A stretch of 64,000 nt of DNA from Umezawaea beigongshangensis (GCF_016464305.1 NZ_JAEIOJ010000010.1:1-64000); one strand, 5' to 3'. Shown: positions 18,154 to 27,269, numbered from the stretch's first letter. A program made the numbers and translations. The notes: a model not told the origin generated them from the sequence alone.

Positions 18154-18531
18154 CGTTCACTCCCCGGACGTCCGCGCGGGCTGTTCGCTCTCAGCGGACG
18201 TAGTGGCGCCAATCACACGTACGGGGGTGCACGAGCATCCCTTCGGAGCAGTCCGCAGGCCTCCTCGTCACAAATGTGCAGGTGAGAAAGCCCTGGTGAG
18301 ACGCGCACAGGGGTCGTCAAGACGGTGAACCGGTGTCACGTCCGTGTTCGAACGTGTTGTGGACGGGTAAATCCCGAGTGACGCGAGTCGCCACGGGCAC
18401 GGGAACACTGACTTACGCCCGTGCGTCTGCAAGAGTGGAGCCAGCGAACACCGCGGACCAGCCAGGGCGCTGTGGTCGCAGCTTGGTAAAGGGCACCGAA
18501 TTCCTCGGTGCCGGGACGGAGGGAGATTTCC
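18154..18531 (+). promoter_or_regulatory. Leader region of the DUF7455 gene
   Basis: No gene is supported here. GGGAAC at 18401-18406 is followed after 17 bases by CGTC at 18424-18427, a weak match to ECF sigma promoters. A hairpin with arms ggcaccga (18492-18499) and tcggtgcc (18505-18512) ends just before the ribosome site gggacggaggg. It is placed where it could affect translation or RNA stability. All functional readings are inference. Confidence 0.3.
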
Positions 18532-18711
18532 ATGACCACGACGCTCACCCGCCCCGAGTTGACCGCTGCCGACCGCTGCGACCGCTGCGGGGCTGCTGCC
18601 CAGGTTCGCGCCGTTCTCCCCTCCGGAGGCGAGCTGCTGTTCTGCGGGCACCACGCCCGCGAGCACAGCACGAAGCTGCGCGAACTCGCTGCTGAACTTC
18701 AGCAGGGCTGA
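18532..18711 (+). CDS. DUF7455 small zinc-ribbon protein
   Basis: Protein of 59 residues matching the actinobacterial DUF7455 family. The conserved core is LTAADRCDRCGAAAQVRAVL followed by GGELLFCGHHAREH, giving a CxxC pair plus C and HH as likely zinc ligands. The function is unknown. The ATG of MTTTLTRPEL is chosen because GGAGGG lies about ten bases upstream and the family begins here. It usually lies close to the primary sigma gene in actinomycetes, as it does here. Confidence 0.88.
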   Translation: MTTTLTRPELTAADRCDRCGAAAQVRAVLPSGGELLFCGHHAREHSTKLRELAAELQQG

Positions 18712-18751
18712 TGAATCCGGCCGCGCCGCGGCCGGAGCACCCACGCCGTCC

Positions 18752-18785
18752 GGGGCGGGGATCCCACCAGTGGGGTTCCCGCCCC
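18752..18785. terminator. Hairpin between DUF7455 and the ROK gene
   Basis: Imperfect 15-base arms (ggggcggggatccca and tggggttcccgcccc) with a 4-base loop lie between the converging genes. Smaller GC palindromes sit on either side. Confidence 0.5.
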
Positions 18786-18839
18786 CTTCGCGTCCGCGCG
18801 GCTGCCGGGGCCGGTGACCGGCACGGCGGGGCGGCCGGG

Positions 18840-20018
18840 TCAGACGAGGGCCAGGACGGGCTCGAAGGCCAGCTCGGCGGCCCCCACGAGCTTCGCGTCG
18901 CGCCCCAGCGGTGAGCGCACGATCCGCGTGCCGCCCACGGCCCTGCTGACGAGGCTGCGGCGCTGCACCACGTCGCGCAGCTCGGTCACGACCTGATCGG
19001 GCAGCGAGGTGAACAGGTCGCCCAGGACGACGAGTTCCGGTCCCAGCAGGTTGACCACGTTCACCAGGCCCATCGCGAGCCACTCGGTGAACTCGCCGAG
19101 GCGGTGCATGACGCTGTCGGGGTCGGCGGCGAGCGACTTCAGCTCGGCCACGACGGCGCCTCTCGGCGCGTCCTCGGGCAGCGCGAGCGCCCGGCACAGC
19201 GCGGGTTCGCCCACCTCGGTCTCCCAGCACCCGTGGCAGCCGCAGTAGCAGCGCCGTCCTCCGGGACGCACGACCATGTGGCCGAGCTCGCCGACGTAGC
19301 CGCCCGCGCCGCGCAGCGGCTCGCCGCTGGAGATGACGCCACCGCCCACCCCGACGTCGGCGGAGATGTAGACCACGTCGGACGAGCCGCGCGCGGCTCC
19401 CCTGATGTGCTCGGCCAGCGCGCCGAGCTCGGCGTCGTTGCCGACCTGCACCGGCACGCCCAGCACGCCGGACAGGCGCTTGCCCAGCGCCACGTCCGTC
19501 CAGTGCAGGTTGGGCGCCTCGTGCACCATGCCGTCGGAGCGCCGCACCACTCCGGGAACGGAGACGCCGACGCCGACGGGGTCGACGTTCAGCTCGTCGG
19601 CGAGGAGCTTCGTGGTGTCGGCGACGTGGGTGATGACCTCGCGCGGGTCGCGGGTGCGGGTGGTCGTGTTCCAGCTGTGGCGACCGAGGATCTGGCCGCC
19701 CACGCCCACCACCGCCATGGCGACCTGCTCGACGCGCAGGTCGATGGCCATGACGGCGGCGGCCTGCGGCTGGGGCAGGACGAGCAGGGAGGGGCGGCCG
19801 GCGCCGGTGCGCTGAGCGGGAACCCGCTCAGCGACCAGCCCGGCCTCGGCGAGACCGTCCACGAGCGCCTTGATGGTGCTCCGGTTGAGCCCGAGCTCAG
19901 CCGCGAGCGCGGCTCTCGTGGCCGGTCCGTCCACGTGCAGACGGCGCAGCACTGCCGTCCTGTTGTGCCTCCTGGCCTCGTCGGGCCTGGTGCCCGCCGT
20001 GGCGGAAGTGGAACTCAC
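18840..20018 (-). CDS. ROK-family transcriptional repressor of the sugar transporter
   Basis: NagC/XylR-type regulator of 392 residues. An N-terminal winged helix-turn-helix (ATRAALAAELGLNRSTIKALV) is joined to a sugar-kinase-like ROK domain. The latter has VYISADVGVGGGVISSGE, the sugar-binding GELGHMVV and the zinc motif CYCGCHGCWE. It would bind an operator in the absence of the transported sugar and release it on binding the sugar. It lies 11 bases after the transporter permease and is therefore probably co-transcribed with it and autoregulated. The sugar cannot be fixed from sequence; xylose-type pentoses are plausible because the transporter resembles XylFGH. Confidence 0.92.
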   Translation of the reverse strand: MSSTSATAGTRPDEARRHNRTAVLRRLHVDGPATRAALAAELGLNRSTIKALVDGLAEAGLVAERVPAQRTGAGRPSLLVLPQPQAAAVMAIDLRVEQVAMAVVGVGGQILGRHSWNTTTRTRDPREVITHVADTTKLLADELNVDPVGVGVSVPGVVRRSDGMVHEAPNLHWTDVALGKRLSGVLGVPVQVGNDAELGALAEHIRGAARGSSDVVYISADVGVGGGVISSGEPLRGAGGYVGELGHMVVRPGGRRCYCGCHGCWETEVGEPALCRALALPEDAPRGAVVAELKSLAADPDSVMHRLGEFTEWLAMGLVNVVNLLGPELVVLGDLFTSLPDQVVTELRDVVQRRSLVSRAVGGTRIVRSPLGRDAKLVGAAELAFEPVLALV

Positions 20019-20029
20019 CTCCGGCGGCC

Positions 20030-21505
20030 TCAGCGCTTGGCGACCGCCGCGCGGCGACGCGACAGCGCGTCCACGGTCGCGGCGAGCAGCAGCACGAGAC
20101 CGGTGACGATGGCGACCACCGCAGCGGGCTGCTTGAGCAGACCGAGACCGTTCTCGATGGTGGCCAGCACGGCGCCACCGATGACCGCGTTGCTGACGCG
20201 GCCCTTGCCGCCGAACAGCGACGTGCCGCCGATGACCGCGGCGCCGACCGCGAACAGCAGGGTGTTGCCGCCACCGGCGTTCGGGTCGACCGAGCCGACC
20301 TTCGAGGAGTACACGATCGCGCCCAGCGCCGCGACGGAGGAGGCGATCACGAAGACGCTCATCCGGATCTTAGCCACGTTGATGCCCGCGCGACGGGCGG
20401 CCTCGGCGTTGCCGCCGACGGCGTAGATGTGCCGGCCGTAGCGGGTGCGGTCCAGCACCAGCGTGCCCGCCGTGAGCAGCGCGAGGACGATCGGCACCAC
20501 GTAGGGCACGCCGGAGATCTGCACCAGGGTGCTGGCCGAGCGGTTGACCGTCAGCAGGTAGGTGGCCACGGCGCTGAACAGGACCACCGCGCCCACCTTG
20601 ATCGCGACCAGGGCCGTGGGCTGGGCGACGAGGCCCCTGCGCAGTCGGCCGAAGTGCCGCCCGAGGACGACGGCCGCGTAACCACCCGCGGCGAGCACGA
20701 ACAGTCCCCAGCTGGAGACGGTGCTCAGGTTGCCGTTGGCGACCTTGAACAGCACCTCGTTGTTCAGGCCGAGCGTGCCGCCGTCGCCGATGAACTGGAG
20801 GATGACACCGCCCCAGGCGAGGAACAGCGCCAGCGTCACGACGAACGACGGGATGCCGACCTTGGCCACGAGGTAGCCGGTGATGCAGCCGATGGCGGTG
20901 CCGACGCACAGCGCCAGCAGCATCTCGACCCAGGGGTTGGCCGGCACGCCGAGCACGCAGATCAGCAGGGCGACGCCGGAGAGAGCGACGCCGGGCCAGA
21001 TCCGCAGCAGCGCGGCGAGCGCGATCGCGATGGCGAGCAGCACGCAGAAGATGATGAAGACGACGTTGCCCATGCCGCCGAGGAGGTTGCCGCCCTCGAC
21101 GAGGTGCAGTGCCATCACCGAGGCCGCGACGCCCGAGGCGGTGCCGGCGGACAGGTCGATCTCGCCGAGCAGGAGCACGAAGACCAGGCCCATCGCGATG
21201 ATGGTGCGGCCCGCGCCCTGGGCGAGGAGGTTGGAGATGTTGCCCAGCGTCAGGAACGTGTCGGACAGCGAGCTGAAGACGATCAGCAGCACCAGCAGTC
21301 CGAGCAGTGCGGGCAGGGAGCCCAGTTCGCCGCCGCGCACCCTGGACAGGTAGTCCTTGAGCGCCTCGCCGGTGGACTGGGAGGTGGTGTCGATGCCGAA
21401 GTCGGCGATGGCGCCGGACTTGTCGCCGGACTCGGTGACCTTCGCGGCGGACGTCTCCCCCGTGGTCATCTCGCCGGTCGCGGTGTCGGCGGCGTTCTCG
21501 GTCAT
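20030..21505 (-). CDS. Sugar ABC transporter permease, XylH type
   Basis: Membrane subunit of about 491 residues of a CUT2-family monosaccharide importer. It has more than ten hydrophobic segments, the family stretch MGLVFVLLLGEIDLSAGTASG and, near the C-terminus, AVGGNAEAARRAGINV followed by GGTSLFGGKGRV. The N-terminal 55 residues are Thr/Ser-rich and cytoplasmic, and the protein is longer than most RbsC-type permeases, as in XylH. The start is either the ATG overlapping the ATPase stop (TGATG, at 21526) or the ATG at 21505 with GAGGAC upstream. I chose the latter. It forms an operon with the binding protein, ATPase and ROK repressor. Confidence 0.92.
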   Translation of the reverse strand: MTENAADTATGEMTTGETSAAKVTESGDKSGAIADFGIDTTSQSTGEALKDYLSRVRGGELGSLPALLGLLVLLIVFSSLSDTFLTLGNISNLLAQGAGRTIIAMGLVFVLLLGEIDLSAGTASGVAASVMALHLVEGGNLLGGMGNVVFIIFCVLLAIAIALAALLRIWPGVALSGVALLICVLGVPANPWVEMLLALCVGTAIGCITGYLVAKVGIPSFVVTLALFLAWGGVILQFIGDGGTLGLNNEVLFKVANGNLSTVSSWGLFVLAAGGYAAVVLGRHFGRLRRGLVAQPTALVAIKVGAVVLFSAVATYLLTVNRSASTLVQISGVPYVVPIVLALLTAGTLVLDRTRYGRHIYAVGGNAEAARRAGINVAKIRMSVFVIASSVAALGAIVYSSKVGSVDPNAGGGNTLLFAVGAAVIGGTSLFGGKGRVSNAVIGGAVLATIENGLGLLKQPAAVVAIVTGLVLLLAATVDALSRRRAAVAKR

Positions 21506-21525
21506 GCTCAGGTCCTCACGAGGCA

Positions 21526-22299
21526 TCAGACGGTGGCGTTCTCGGGACGGGCGATGCCCAGGTCACCGGAGCGGCCTGCGGTGATCAGCTCGACCACCTG
21601 GCCGTGGGTGACGTCCTTGGTCGGCAGCTCCGCCGCCATGCGCCCCAGGTAGAGGCAGGCGATGCGGTCGGAGACCTCGAAGACGTCGTTCATGTTGTGA
21701 CTGATCAGCACCACGCCGAGGCCCTGCTCGGCGAGCCTGCGCACCAGGTCGAGGACCTGACGGGTCTGGGCGACGCCCAGCGCGGCGGTCGGCTCGTCCA
21801 GCAGGACGACCTTGCTGTCCCACAGCACCGACTTCGCGATGGCGACGGTCTGCCGCTGTCCACCGGACAGCGAGGACACCTGGGTGCGGACCGACTTCAC
21901 CGTCCGCACGGACAGCGAGGCCAGCGTCTTGCGGGCCGCCTGCTCCATGTCGGCCTCGTCGAGCAGTCCCAGCTTGCCGCGCTCGCGGCCGAGGAACATG
22001 TTCTGGACGATGTCGAGGTTGTCGCACAGGGCGAGGTCCTGGTAGACGACCTCGATGCCCAGGTCGGCGGCCTCGCGCGGTCCGTGGATGTGGACCTCCT
22101 CGCCGTTGAACAGCACCTGGCCCGAGTCGATCGGGTGGATGCCGGCGATGGACTTGACGAGCGTCGACTTGCCGGCGCCGTTGTCACCGACCAGCGCGGT
22201 GACCTCGCCGGGGTGCACGGCGAAGTCGACGTCGTGCAGCACGTGCACGGGCCCGAAGCTCTTGTTGATGCCGCGCAGCTCGAGAATCGGCTCGCTCAC
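21526..22299 (-). CDS. Sugar ABC transporter ATP-binding protein
   Basis: ATPase of 257 residues with one nucleotide-binding domain: Walker A GDNGAGKSTLVK, signature LSGGQRQTVAIAK, Walker B VVLLDEPTAAL and the switch His in LISHNM. CUT2 ATPases such as XylG and RbsA usually carry two fused domains of about 500 residues. This one is a single domain and would act as a homodimer, a form common in actinomycete xylose-type systems. The GTG has GGAGGA upstream. A 17-bp hairpin separates it from the binding-protein gene. Confidence 0.93.
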   Translation of the reverse strand: MSEPILELRGINKSFGPVHVLHDVDFAVHPGEVTALVGDNGAGKSTLVKSIAGIHPIDSGQVLFNGEEVHIHGPREAADLGIEVVYQDLALCDNLDIVQNMFLGRERGKLGLLDEADMEQAARKTLASLSVRTVKSVRTQVSSLSGGQRQTVAIAKSVLWDSKVVLLDEPTAALGVAQTRQVLDLVRRLAEQGLGVVLISHNMNDVFEVSDRIACLYLGRMAAELPTKDVTHGQVVELITAGRSGDLGIARPENATV

Positions 22300-22332
22300 G
22301 GCGGTCCTCCATGGGGGGTCGAGCGGTGGACA

Positions 22333-22370
22333 CCGCGGTGGGTGCCGGTCGGGACCGGCACCCACCGCGG
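22333..22370 (-). terminator. Intercistronic hairpin between binding protein and ATPase genes
   Basis: A 17-bp perfect stem (22333-22349 and 22354-22370) with a 4-base loop lies inside the transporter operon, about 70 bases past the binding-protein stop. It may be a partial terminator or RNA-stabilising element that makes more binding protein than ATPase and permease. That role is inference from similar operons. Confidence 0.65.
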
Positions 22371-22442
22371 CAGAGGGGGGTCGAGCAGTCCGCTGCCCGC
22401 GGAGGACGCGACCTCGGGGGTCGGCCTCCGCGGACGGTGGGA

Positions 22443-23579
22443 CTACTTGATGCCGAGCTCGGTGCAGACGGTCGCGAGGTCGGCGACGCAGATGTCGGCG
22501 GCCTTGACGGCGCCCTCGTCCACGACGCTCTTGACCTTGTCCTTGGTGATCAGGACCGGCTCGAGGAGAACGGACTTGACGTCGCGGTTGCCCTTCGGGT
22601 CCTTCTCGACGTCGGTGGCGATCGCGTCGGCGGCGGCGGTGTCACCCTTGGCGAGGGCGGCGGCCAGCTTGGCGGTCGAGCTGGCCTCCTCGTCGATCGG
22701 CTTGTACACGGTCATGTACTGGTCGCCGCGCAGCACGGCCTGCAGGCCCTCCGCGGTGGCGTCCTGACCGGTGACCGGGACCTTGCCGTTCAGGCCGTAC
22801 TTCTTGAGCACGGTGATGACCGCGCCGGCGAGACCGTCGTTCGCGGCGACGACGCCGTCGACCTTCTGGCCGTTGCCGGTCAGGATCTGCTCGAAGACCT
22901 GACCGCCCTTCTGGTTGTCCCAGCCGTCGATGGGCTGGTTCTGCACCAGCTTGAAGTCGCCCGCGCTGTACTTCGGGTCCAGGACCTTCATCTGGCCGCT
23001 GGTGAACAGCGTGGCGTTGTTGTCGGTCGGGGCGCCCTCGATCTGGATGATCTCAGCGGGCTTCTTGTCCGGCGCCAGCTGGGCGAGGCCCTGGACGAGA
23101 CCCTGGCCCTGGAGCTCACCGACCTTGGTGTTGTCGAAGGACACGTAGTACTTCGACACGCCACCCAGGTTCAGGCGGTCGTAGTCGATGGTGGGGATGC
23201 CCTGAGCCTCGGCCTTCTTCGCGACGGCCGTGCCGACCTCGCTGTTGGGGGAGGCGATGATCAGGACCTTCACGCCCGCGTTGATCATGCCGTCGGCCAG
23301 GGTCGTGAACTTCTGGTTGTCACCCTGGGCGTTCTGGATGTCCGCGTCCAGGCCCTCGGCCTTGAGCGCCGCCTCCAGGAGCGGCTTGTCGAAGCCCTCC
23401 CAGCGGGCCGAGCTGGCGGTCTCCGGGAGGATGACGCCGACCTTGGTGCCACCGCCGGTGGAACCGCTGTCGTTGCTGGCCGAGGGGTCGGTGGACCCTC
23501 CGGAGTTGGCACCACAGGCCGTCAGGGCCACGGCAAGGCCGGTGCCTGCGGCGACGAGGGCGAGGCTCTTGCTGCGCAT
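22443..23579 (-). CDS. Sugar ABC transporter substrate-binding lipoprotein, XylF type
   Basis: Extracytoplasmic lipoprotein of 378 residues. The signal peptide ends in the lipobox LTAC, a Ser/Gly linker follows, then a type I periplasmic-binding fold with KVGVILPETASSARWEGFD, VKVLIIASPNSE, TIDYDRLNLGG and DGVVAANDGLAG. It would deliver a monosaccharide to the permease and ATPase encoded downstream. The D-Y-D-R-L motif is typical of xylose-binding proteins, so xylose or a similar sugar is likely. It is the first and probably most expressed gene of the operon. A palindrome 37 bases upstream is a candidate ROK operator. Confidence 0.93.
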   Translation of the reverse strand: MRSKSLALVAAGTGLAVALTACGANSGGSTDPSASNDSGSTGGGTKVGVILPETASSARWEGFDKPLLEAALKAEGLDADIQNAQGDNQKFTTLADGMINAGVKVLIIASPNSEVGTAVAKKAEAQGIPTIDYDRLNLGGVSKYYVSFDNTKVGELQGQGLVQGLAQLAPDKKPAEIIQIEGAPTDNNATLFTSGQMKVLDPKYSAGDFKLVQNQPIDGWDNQKGGQVFEQILTGNGQKVDGVVAANDGLAGAVITVLKKYGLNGKVPVTGQDATAEGLQAVLRGDQYMTVYKPIDEEASSTAKLAAALAKGDTAAADAIATDVEKDPKGNRDVKSVLLEPVLITKDKVKSVVDEGAVKAADICVADLATVCTELGIK

Positions 23580-23615
23580 CCGCCATCCCTTTCACTACTT
23601 CGGTGGAGCGAAAAT

Positions 23616-23630
23616 GTTGTGGCGCACAAC
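23616..23630. promoter_or_regulatory. Candidate ROK-repressor operator
   Basis: The inverted repeat GTTGTG-GCG-CACAAC lies 37 bases upstream of the binding-protein ATG, in an AT-richer stretch than its surroundings. Position and symmetry suit the ROK protein of this operon. The assignment is inference. Confidence 0.5.
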
Positions 23631-23851
23631 GTATGCCTTCAACAGGGGTGACCGGAACCACACTGGAACGATAAAGACGGCACGACTCTGCAACGGCCAG
23701 GTAACCCTCTGGACACGTGACTACGCTCAACGGGCTACTCGAACACCCAGAGTGGCCAGAAGTGCTGCCCGAAGGGTGACAGGGGGTGGGAGGAGTTTGT
23801 TGCGCGACCACCGAAACGACGGGGCCGACCGCGACGCGGCGGAGCCGCGGA

Positions 23852-25591
23852 TCACCAGGAGCGCAGGGTGGCGATGCGCTCTTCGAGCTGCTCGATGCTG
23901 GCCATCGCCGTGGGCGGGCCGCCGCAGTACTCGCGCAGCTGGTTGTGGATCTTGCCGTGCGGCTTCTTGGTCCGGTGGTGGTGCATGGCCACCAGGGAGT
24001 TCAGCTCCTTGCGCAGCGCGGCCAGCCGCTCCTGCACGCCCTGCGGACGCGCCTGCTGCGGCGCGAGCGGTGAGGTCGACGGCTTCTCGGCCTCGCGCTT
24101 GGCGACGGTGACGAGCTGCTGCTCCTGGCGCTGCCGCAGCAGCGCCCGCACCTGGTCGGGCTCCAGCAGGCCGGGCAGCCCGAGGTACTCCTGCTCCTCG
24201 TCGGTGCCGGCGAAGGCGGCCGTGCCGAACGACGAACCGTCGAAGATCACCTGGTCGAGCTCGGCGGAGGCGCCGAGGGCGGTGAAGGCCCGCTCCTCCT
24301 CACCCGGCTCGTCCTTCGTGCGGTTGGCGTCGGCGAGCAGCTCGTCGTCCCAGCCGTCCTTCTCCCGGTGCGGCTTGCCCAGGACGTGGTCGCGCTGCTG
24401 CTCCAGTTCGCTGGCCAGCTGGAGCAGCACGGGCACGCTCGGCAGGAAGACGCTGGCCGTCTCGCCCTTGGCCCTGTTGCGCACGAAGCGGCCGACGGCC
24501 TGCGCGAAGAACAGCGGCGTGGACGCGCTCGTGGCGTAGACGCCGACGGCCAGGCGCGGGACGTCGACGCCCTCGGACACCATCCGGACGGCGATCAGCC
24601 ACCGCTCGTTGGACCGGGAGAACTCGGCGATGCGGCCGGATGCCTTCGGGTCGTCGGACAGCACCAGCGTCGCGTCGTGCCCGGTCGTGCGCTTGAGGAT
24701 CTCCGCGTACGCCTTGGCCGTGGTGTGGTCGGTGGCGATGATCAGCGCGCCCGCGTCCGGCATGCCGCCGTTGCGCAGCTGCGTCAACCGCATGTCGGCC
24801 GCGGTCAGCACCGACGGGATCCACTCCCCCGTCGGGTCCAGCGCCGTGCGCCACGCCCGCGCCGTCTGCTCCTGGGTGAGCGGCTCGCCCAGGCGGGCGG
24901 TGAACTCCTCGCCCGCGCTGGTGCGCCAGCTCGCCTCGCCGGAGTAGGCGAGGAACAGCACGGGACGCACCACGCCGTCGCGCAGGGCGTCGGAGTAGCC
25001 GTAGGAGTGGTCGGCGCGGCTGCGCATCGACCCGTCCGCGCCCGGCTCGTAGCTGATGAACGGGATCGGCGAGTCGTCGCTGCGGAAGGGCGTTCCGGTC
25101 AGCGACAGCCGTCGCACGGCCGGTGTGAACGCTTCGCGGATCGCGTCGCCCCACGACTTCGCGTCACCGCCGTGGTGGATCTCGTCGAGCAGCACGAGGG
25201 TCTTGCGGTTCTCGGTGCGCACGCGGTGCAGCGTGGGGTGGGCGGCGACCTGGGCGTAGGTGACGGCGACGCCGTGGTAGTCGCGGGAGGTCACCGCGTT
25301 GGTGTTGCGGAAGTTCGAGTCGATCGCGATGCCCGCCTCGGCCGCCGCCGACGCCCACTGGTGCTTGAGGTGCTCGGTGGGCGTGACGATCGTGACGGCC
25401 TCGACGGTGCGGTCGGCCAGCAGCTCGGCGGCGACGCGCAGCCCGAAGGTCGTCTTGCCGGCGCCGGGCGTGGCGACCGCGAGGAAGTCCTTGGGCCCGG
25501 CCGCGAGGTACTTGGTCAGCGCGCGGCGCTGCCACGCGCGCAGGGGCCTGGCGGCGACCTGCTTCGCGGGGGCGGTGTCGGGCTGGGCCAC
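23852..25591 (-). CDS. DEAD/DEAH-box superfamily 2 helicase
   Basis: Nucleic-acid-dependent ATPase of about 579 residues. Motif I is ATPGAGKTTFGLRVA, motif II LLDEIHHGGD, motif III SLTGTPFR, and the C-terminal RecA lobe has VSEGVDVPRLAVGV and AQAVGRFVRNRAKG (motif VI). A Gln/Arg-rich C-terminal third may form helices and ends with a conserved segment containing HHHRTKKPHGKIHNQLRE. The motif set resembles the type III restriction/UvrB-like branch, though no restriction domain is seen. The role is unknown; DNA repair is a guess. I start at the GTG of VAQPDTAP because GGAAGAGG lies about eight bases before it. Confidence 0.88.
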   Translation of the reverse strand: MAQPDTAPAKQVAARPLRAWQRRALTKYLAAGPKDFLAVATPGAGKTTFGLRVAAELLADRTVEAVTIVTPTEHLKHQWASAAAEAGIAIDSNFRNTNAVTSRDYHGVAVTYAQVAAHPTLHRVRTENRKTLVLLDEIHHGGDAKSWGDAIREAFTPAVRRLSLTGTPFRSDDSPIPFISYEPGADGSMRSRADHSYGYSDALRDGVVRPVLFLAYSGEASWRTSAGEEFTARLGEPLTQEQTARAWRTALDPTGEWIPSVLTAADMRLTQLRNGGMPDAGALIIATDHTTAKAYAEILKRTTGHDATLVLSDDPKASGRIAEFSRSNERWLIAVRMVSEGVDVPRLAVGVYATSASTPLFFAQAVGRFVRNRAKGETASVFLPSVPVLLQLASELEQQRDHVLGKPHREKDGWDDELLADANRTKDEPGEEERAFTALGASAELDQVIFDGSSFGTAAFAGTDEEQEYLGLPGLLEPDQVRALLRQRQEQQLVTVAKREAEKPSTSPLAPQQARPQGVQERLAALRKELNSLVAMHHHRTKKPHGKIHNQLREYCGGPPTAMASIEQLEERIATLRSW

Positions 25592-25808
25592 GAGACGCAC
25601 ACCTCTTCCGCAGGTCGGGTCCACTACAGGAAAATGCCCTCAGGCCGGTTGGTCCGGCGGCGACGCCGGGAGCCCGGTGAGGGCGAGACAGAGCCTACCC
25701 GGTGGCCGCCGCGGCGTTCGACAGCGACGCGGCGGGGCGGCGGACTCGATGACGATTCGGCCCCTCGGTGCCGCGAAACCGCCCCACATGCACCATGCTT
25801 GTCCCGCG

Positions 25809-26900
25809 ATGGGCTCGCAGACCGACGACAACCGACGCACGCCGCCCACCACCGGAGGAAGTCCGGTCGGACGAGGGCCGCTGCGGCTTGTGGCGCGCAC
25901 GCTCCACAAGGCGTGGCGGGGCAACCTGTTCTCCGAGGCGGCGGAGGCGGCGTTCTGGCAGGTCCTGTCGTTCCCGCCGCTGCTGCTGGGCCTGCTGGGC
26001 AGCCTCGGCTGGGTGGCCGACCTGCTCGGGCCGGAGATCGTCAACGCCGTGCAGGAGCAGATCATCGCGTTCTGCCGCACGATCTTCAGCGCGGACGTGG
26101 TCAGCGACGTGATCGAACCCACCGTCGAGCAGATCCTGACCACCGGCAAGGGCGAGATCGTCTCGATCGGCTTCCTGATATCGCTGTGGGCCGGGTCGTC
26201 GGCGATGTCGTCGTTCGTCGACGCGATCACCGTCGCCCACGACCAGTACGGCGTGCGCAACGAGGTGTGGCAGCGGATCTTCGCGCTGCTGCTCTACGTG
26301 GCGAGCCTGGTCCTGCTCATCATCGGCCTGCCGGTGCTGGCGCTGGGGCCCGAACTGCTGACGACCTTCTTCCCGGACAGCTGGGAACCGACCATCGCCT
26401 CCTGGGTCGGCACGTTCTACTACCCCGGTCTCGGGGTCCTGCTGGTGCTGGCGCTGGCCACCCTCTACAAGCTCGCGCTGCCGCGCAGCCTGCCCTGGCA
26501 CCGGCTGGTGCCGGGCGCGGTGCTGGCGATGGCGGTGTTCCTGCTGTCCAGCGTGGGGCTGCGGCTCTACATCCGGTGGATCACCACCACCGGCTACACC
26601 TACGGCGCGCTGGCCGCGCCGATCGCGTTCCTGCTGTTCGCGTTCTTCATCGGCCTGGCGATCACCTTCGGCGCGCACTTCAACAGCGCGATCCAGGACA
26701 TGTGGCCGGCGAAGATGACCCGGCGGCAGCGGCGCAGGTGGCGGCGGCTGGAGATGGAGCGGGCGGCCGAGAAGATCCGCTCGGACGAGAGCGAGCAGAG
26801 GTGGTCGGCGGCGGACCCCGAGGTGCACACGGCACCGTCACCGGCCGACACCAACCAGACCGTGCGGCTGGAGCGGCCGACCCCCGACCCGCGGCAGTAG
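25809..26900 (+). CDS. YihY/BrkB family inner-membrane protein
   Basis: Membrane protein of 363 residues. The YihY signature region FSEAAEAAFWQVLSFPPLLLGLLG near the N-terminus is followed by about six transmembrane segments with LWAGSSAMSSFVDAITVAHD and YTYGALAAPIAFLLFAFFIG. A basic then acidic cytoplasmic tail follows. The family was once called ribonuclease BN, which is no longer held; it is thought to be a transporter of unknown substrate. The match in the mycobacterial order is Rv2707, next to the DUF3039 gene. The ATG at 25809 gives the best fit, with no clear ribosome site. Confidence 0.88.
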   Translation: MGSQTDDNRRTPPTTGGSPVGRGPLRLVARTLHKAWRGNLFSEAAEAAFWQVLSFPPLLLGLLGSLGWVADLLGPEIVNAVQEQIIAFCRTIFSADVVSDVIEPTVEQILTTGKGEIVSIGFLISLWAGSSAMSSFVDAITVAHDQYGVRNEVWQRIFALLLYVASLVLLIIGLPVLALGPELLTTFFPDSWEPTIASWVGTFYYPGLGVLLVLALATLYKLALPRSLPWHRLVPGAVLAMAVFLLSSVGLRLYIRWITTTGYTYGALAAPIAFLLFAFFIGLAITFGAHFNSAIQDMWPAKMTRRQRRRWRRLEMERAAEKIRSDESEQRWSAADPEVHTAPSPADTNQTVRLERPTPDPRQ

Positions 26901-26936
26901 CCGTCGCGCGCGGGCCTCACGACCCGCGCACGACGG
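26901..26936. terminator. Bidirectional hairpin terminator
   Basis: Fourteen-base arms 26901-26914 and 26923-26936 pair with one mismatch around an 8-base loop. It fills the gap between the YihY stop and the DUF3039 stop. Confidence 0.7.
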
Positions 26937-26944
26937 TCCCGCCG

Positions 26945-27205
26945 TCAGTCGTCGTCGCCGCCACCGGGGGGCAGGTTCTCGTAGATCTTCTTGCAGTCCG
27001 GGCAGACCGGGGAGCCCGGCTTGGGGCTCTTGGTCACCGGGAACACCTCGCCGCACAGCGCCACGACGTGCGTGCCCATGACCGCGCTCTCCGCGATCTT
27101 GGCCTTGCGCACGTAGTGGAACATCTTCGGCGCGTCGTCGCCGGTGGAGTCCGTGCTTTCCGGCCGTGTCCCGGTGTCGGGAAGCGTCTGGGTCAGAGTG
27201 CTCAC
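26945..27205 (-). CDS. DUF3039 family protein
   Basis: Small protein of 86 residues closely matching DUF3039 (Rv2708c). The conserved core is PKMFHYVRKAKIAESAVMG, then VVALCGEVFPVT, then CPDCKKIYE, so a zinc site using Cys residues is likely. No function is established. The GTG at 27205 has GGAGG only one base away, too close to use, but CATGAT lies six bases upstream. This suggests a leaderless message. Confidence 0.88.
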   Translation of the reverse strand: MSTLTQTLPDTGTRPESTDSTGDDAPKMFHYVRKAKIAESAVMGTHVVALCGEVFPVTKSPKPGSPVCPDCKKIYENLPPGGGDDD

Positions 27206-27269
27206 ACCTCCATCATGCCCCACGCGCCTCGATTTCAGGACCGCCGCCCACGTCAGCGATGATGCGGCC
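27206..27269. promoter_or_regulatory. Divergent leaderless promoters for DUF3039 and psuG
   Basis: In this 64-base gap CATGAT (plus 27212-27217, minus strand) and GATGAT (27258-27263, plus strand) each end six bases before the respective GTG. The symmetrical layout suggests two -10 elements firing outward. No -35 hexamer is obvious for either. Confidence 0.45.

Noticed and set aside
21526-22299. Truncated XylG/RbsA pseudogene
   Set aside because: All ATPase motifs are present in one intact domain, and single-domain versions are common in actinomycete systems.
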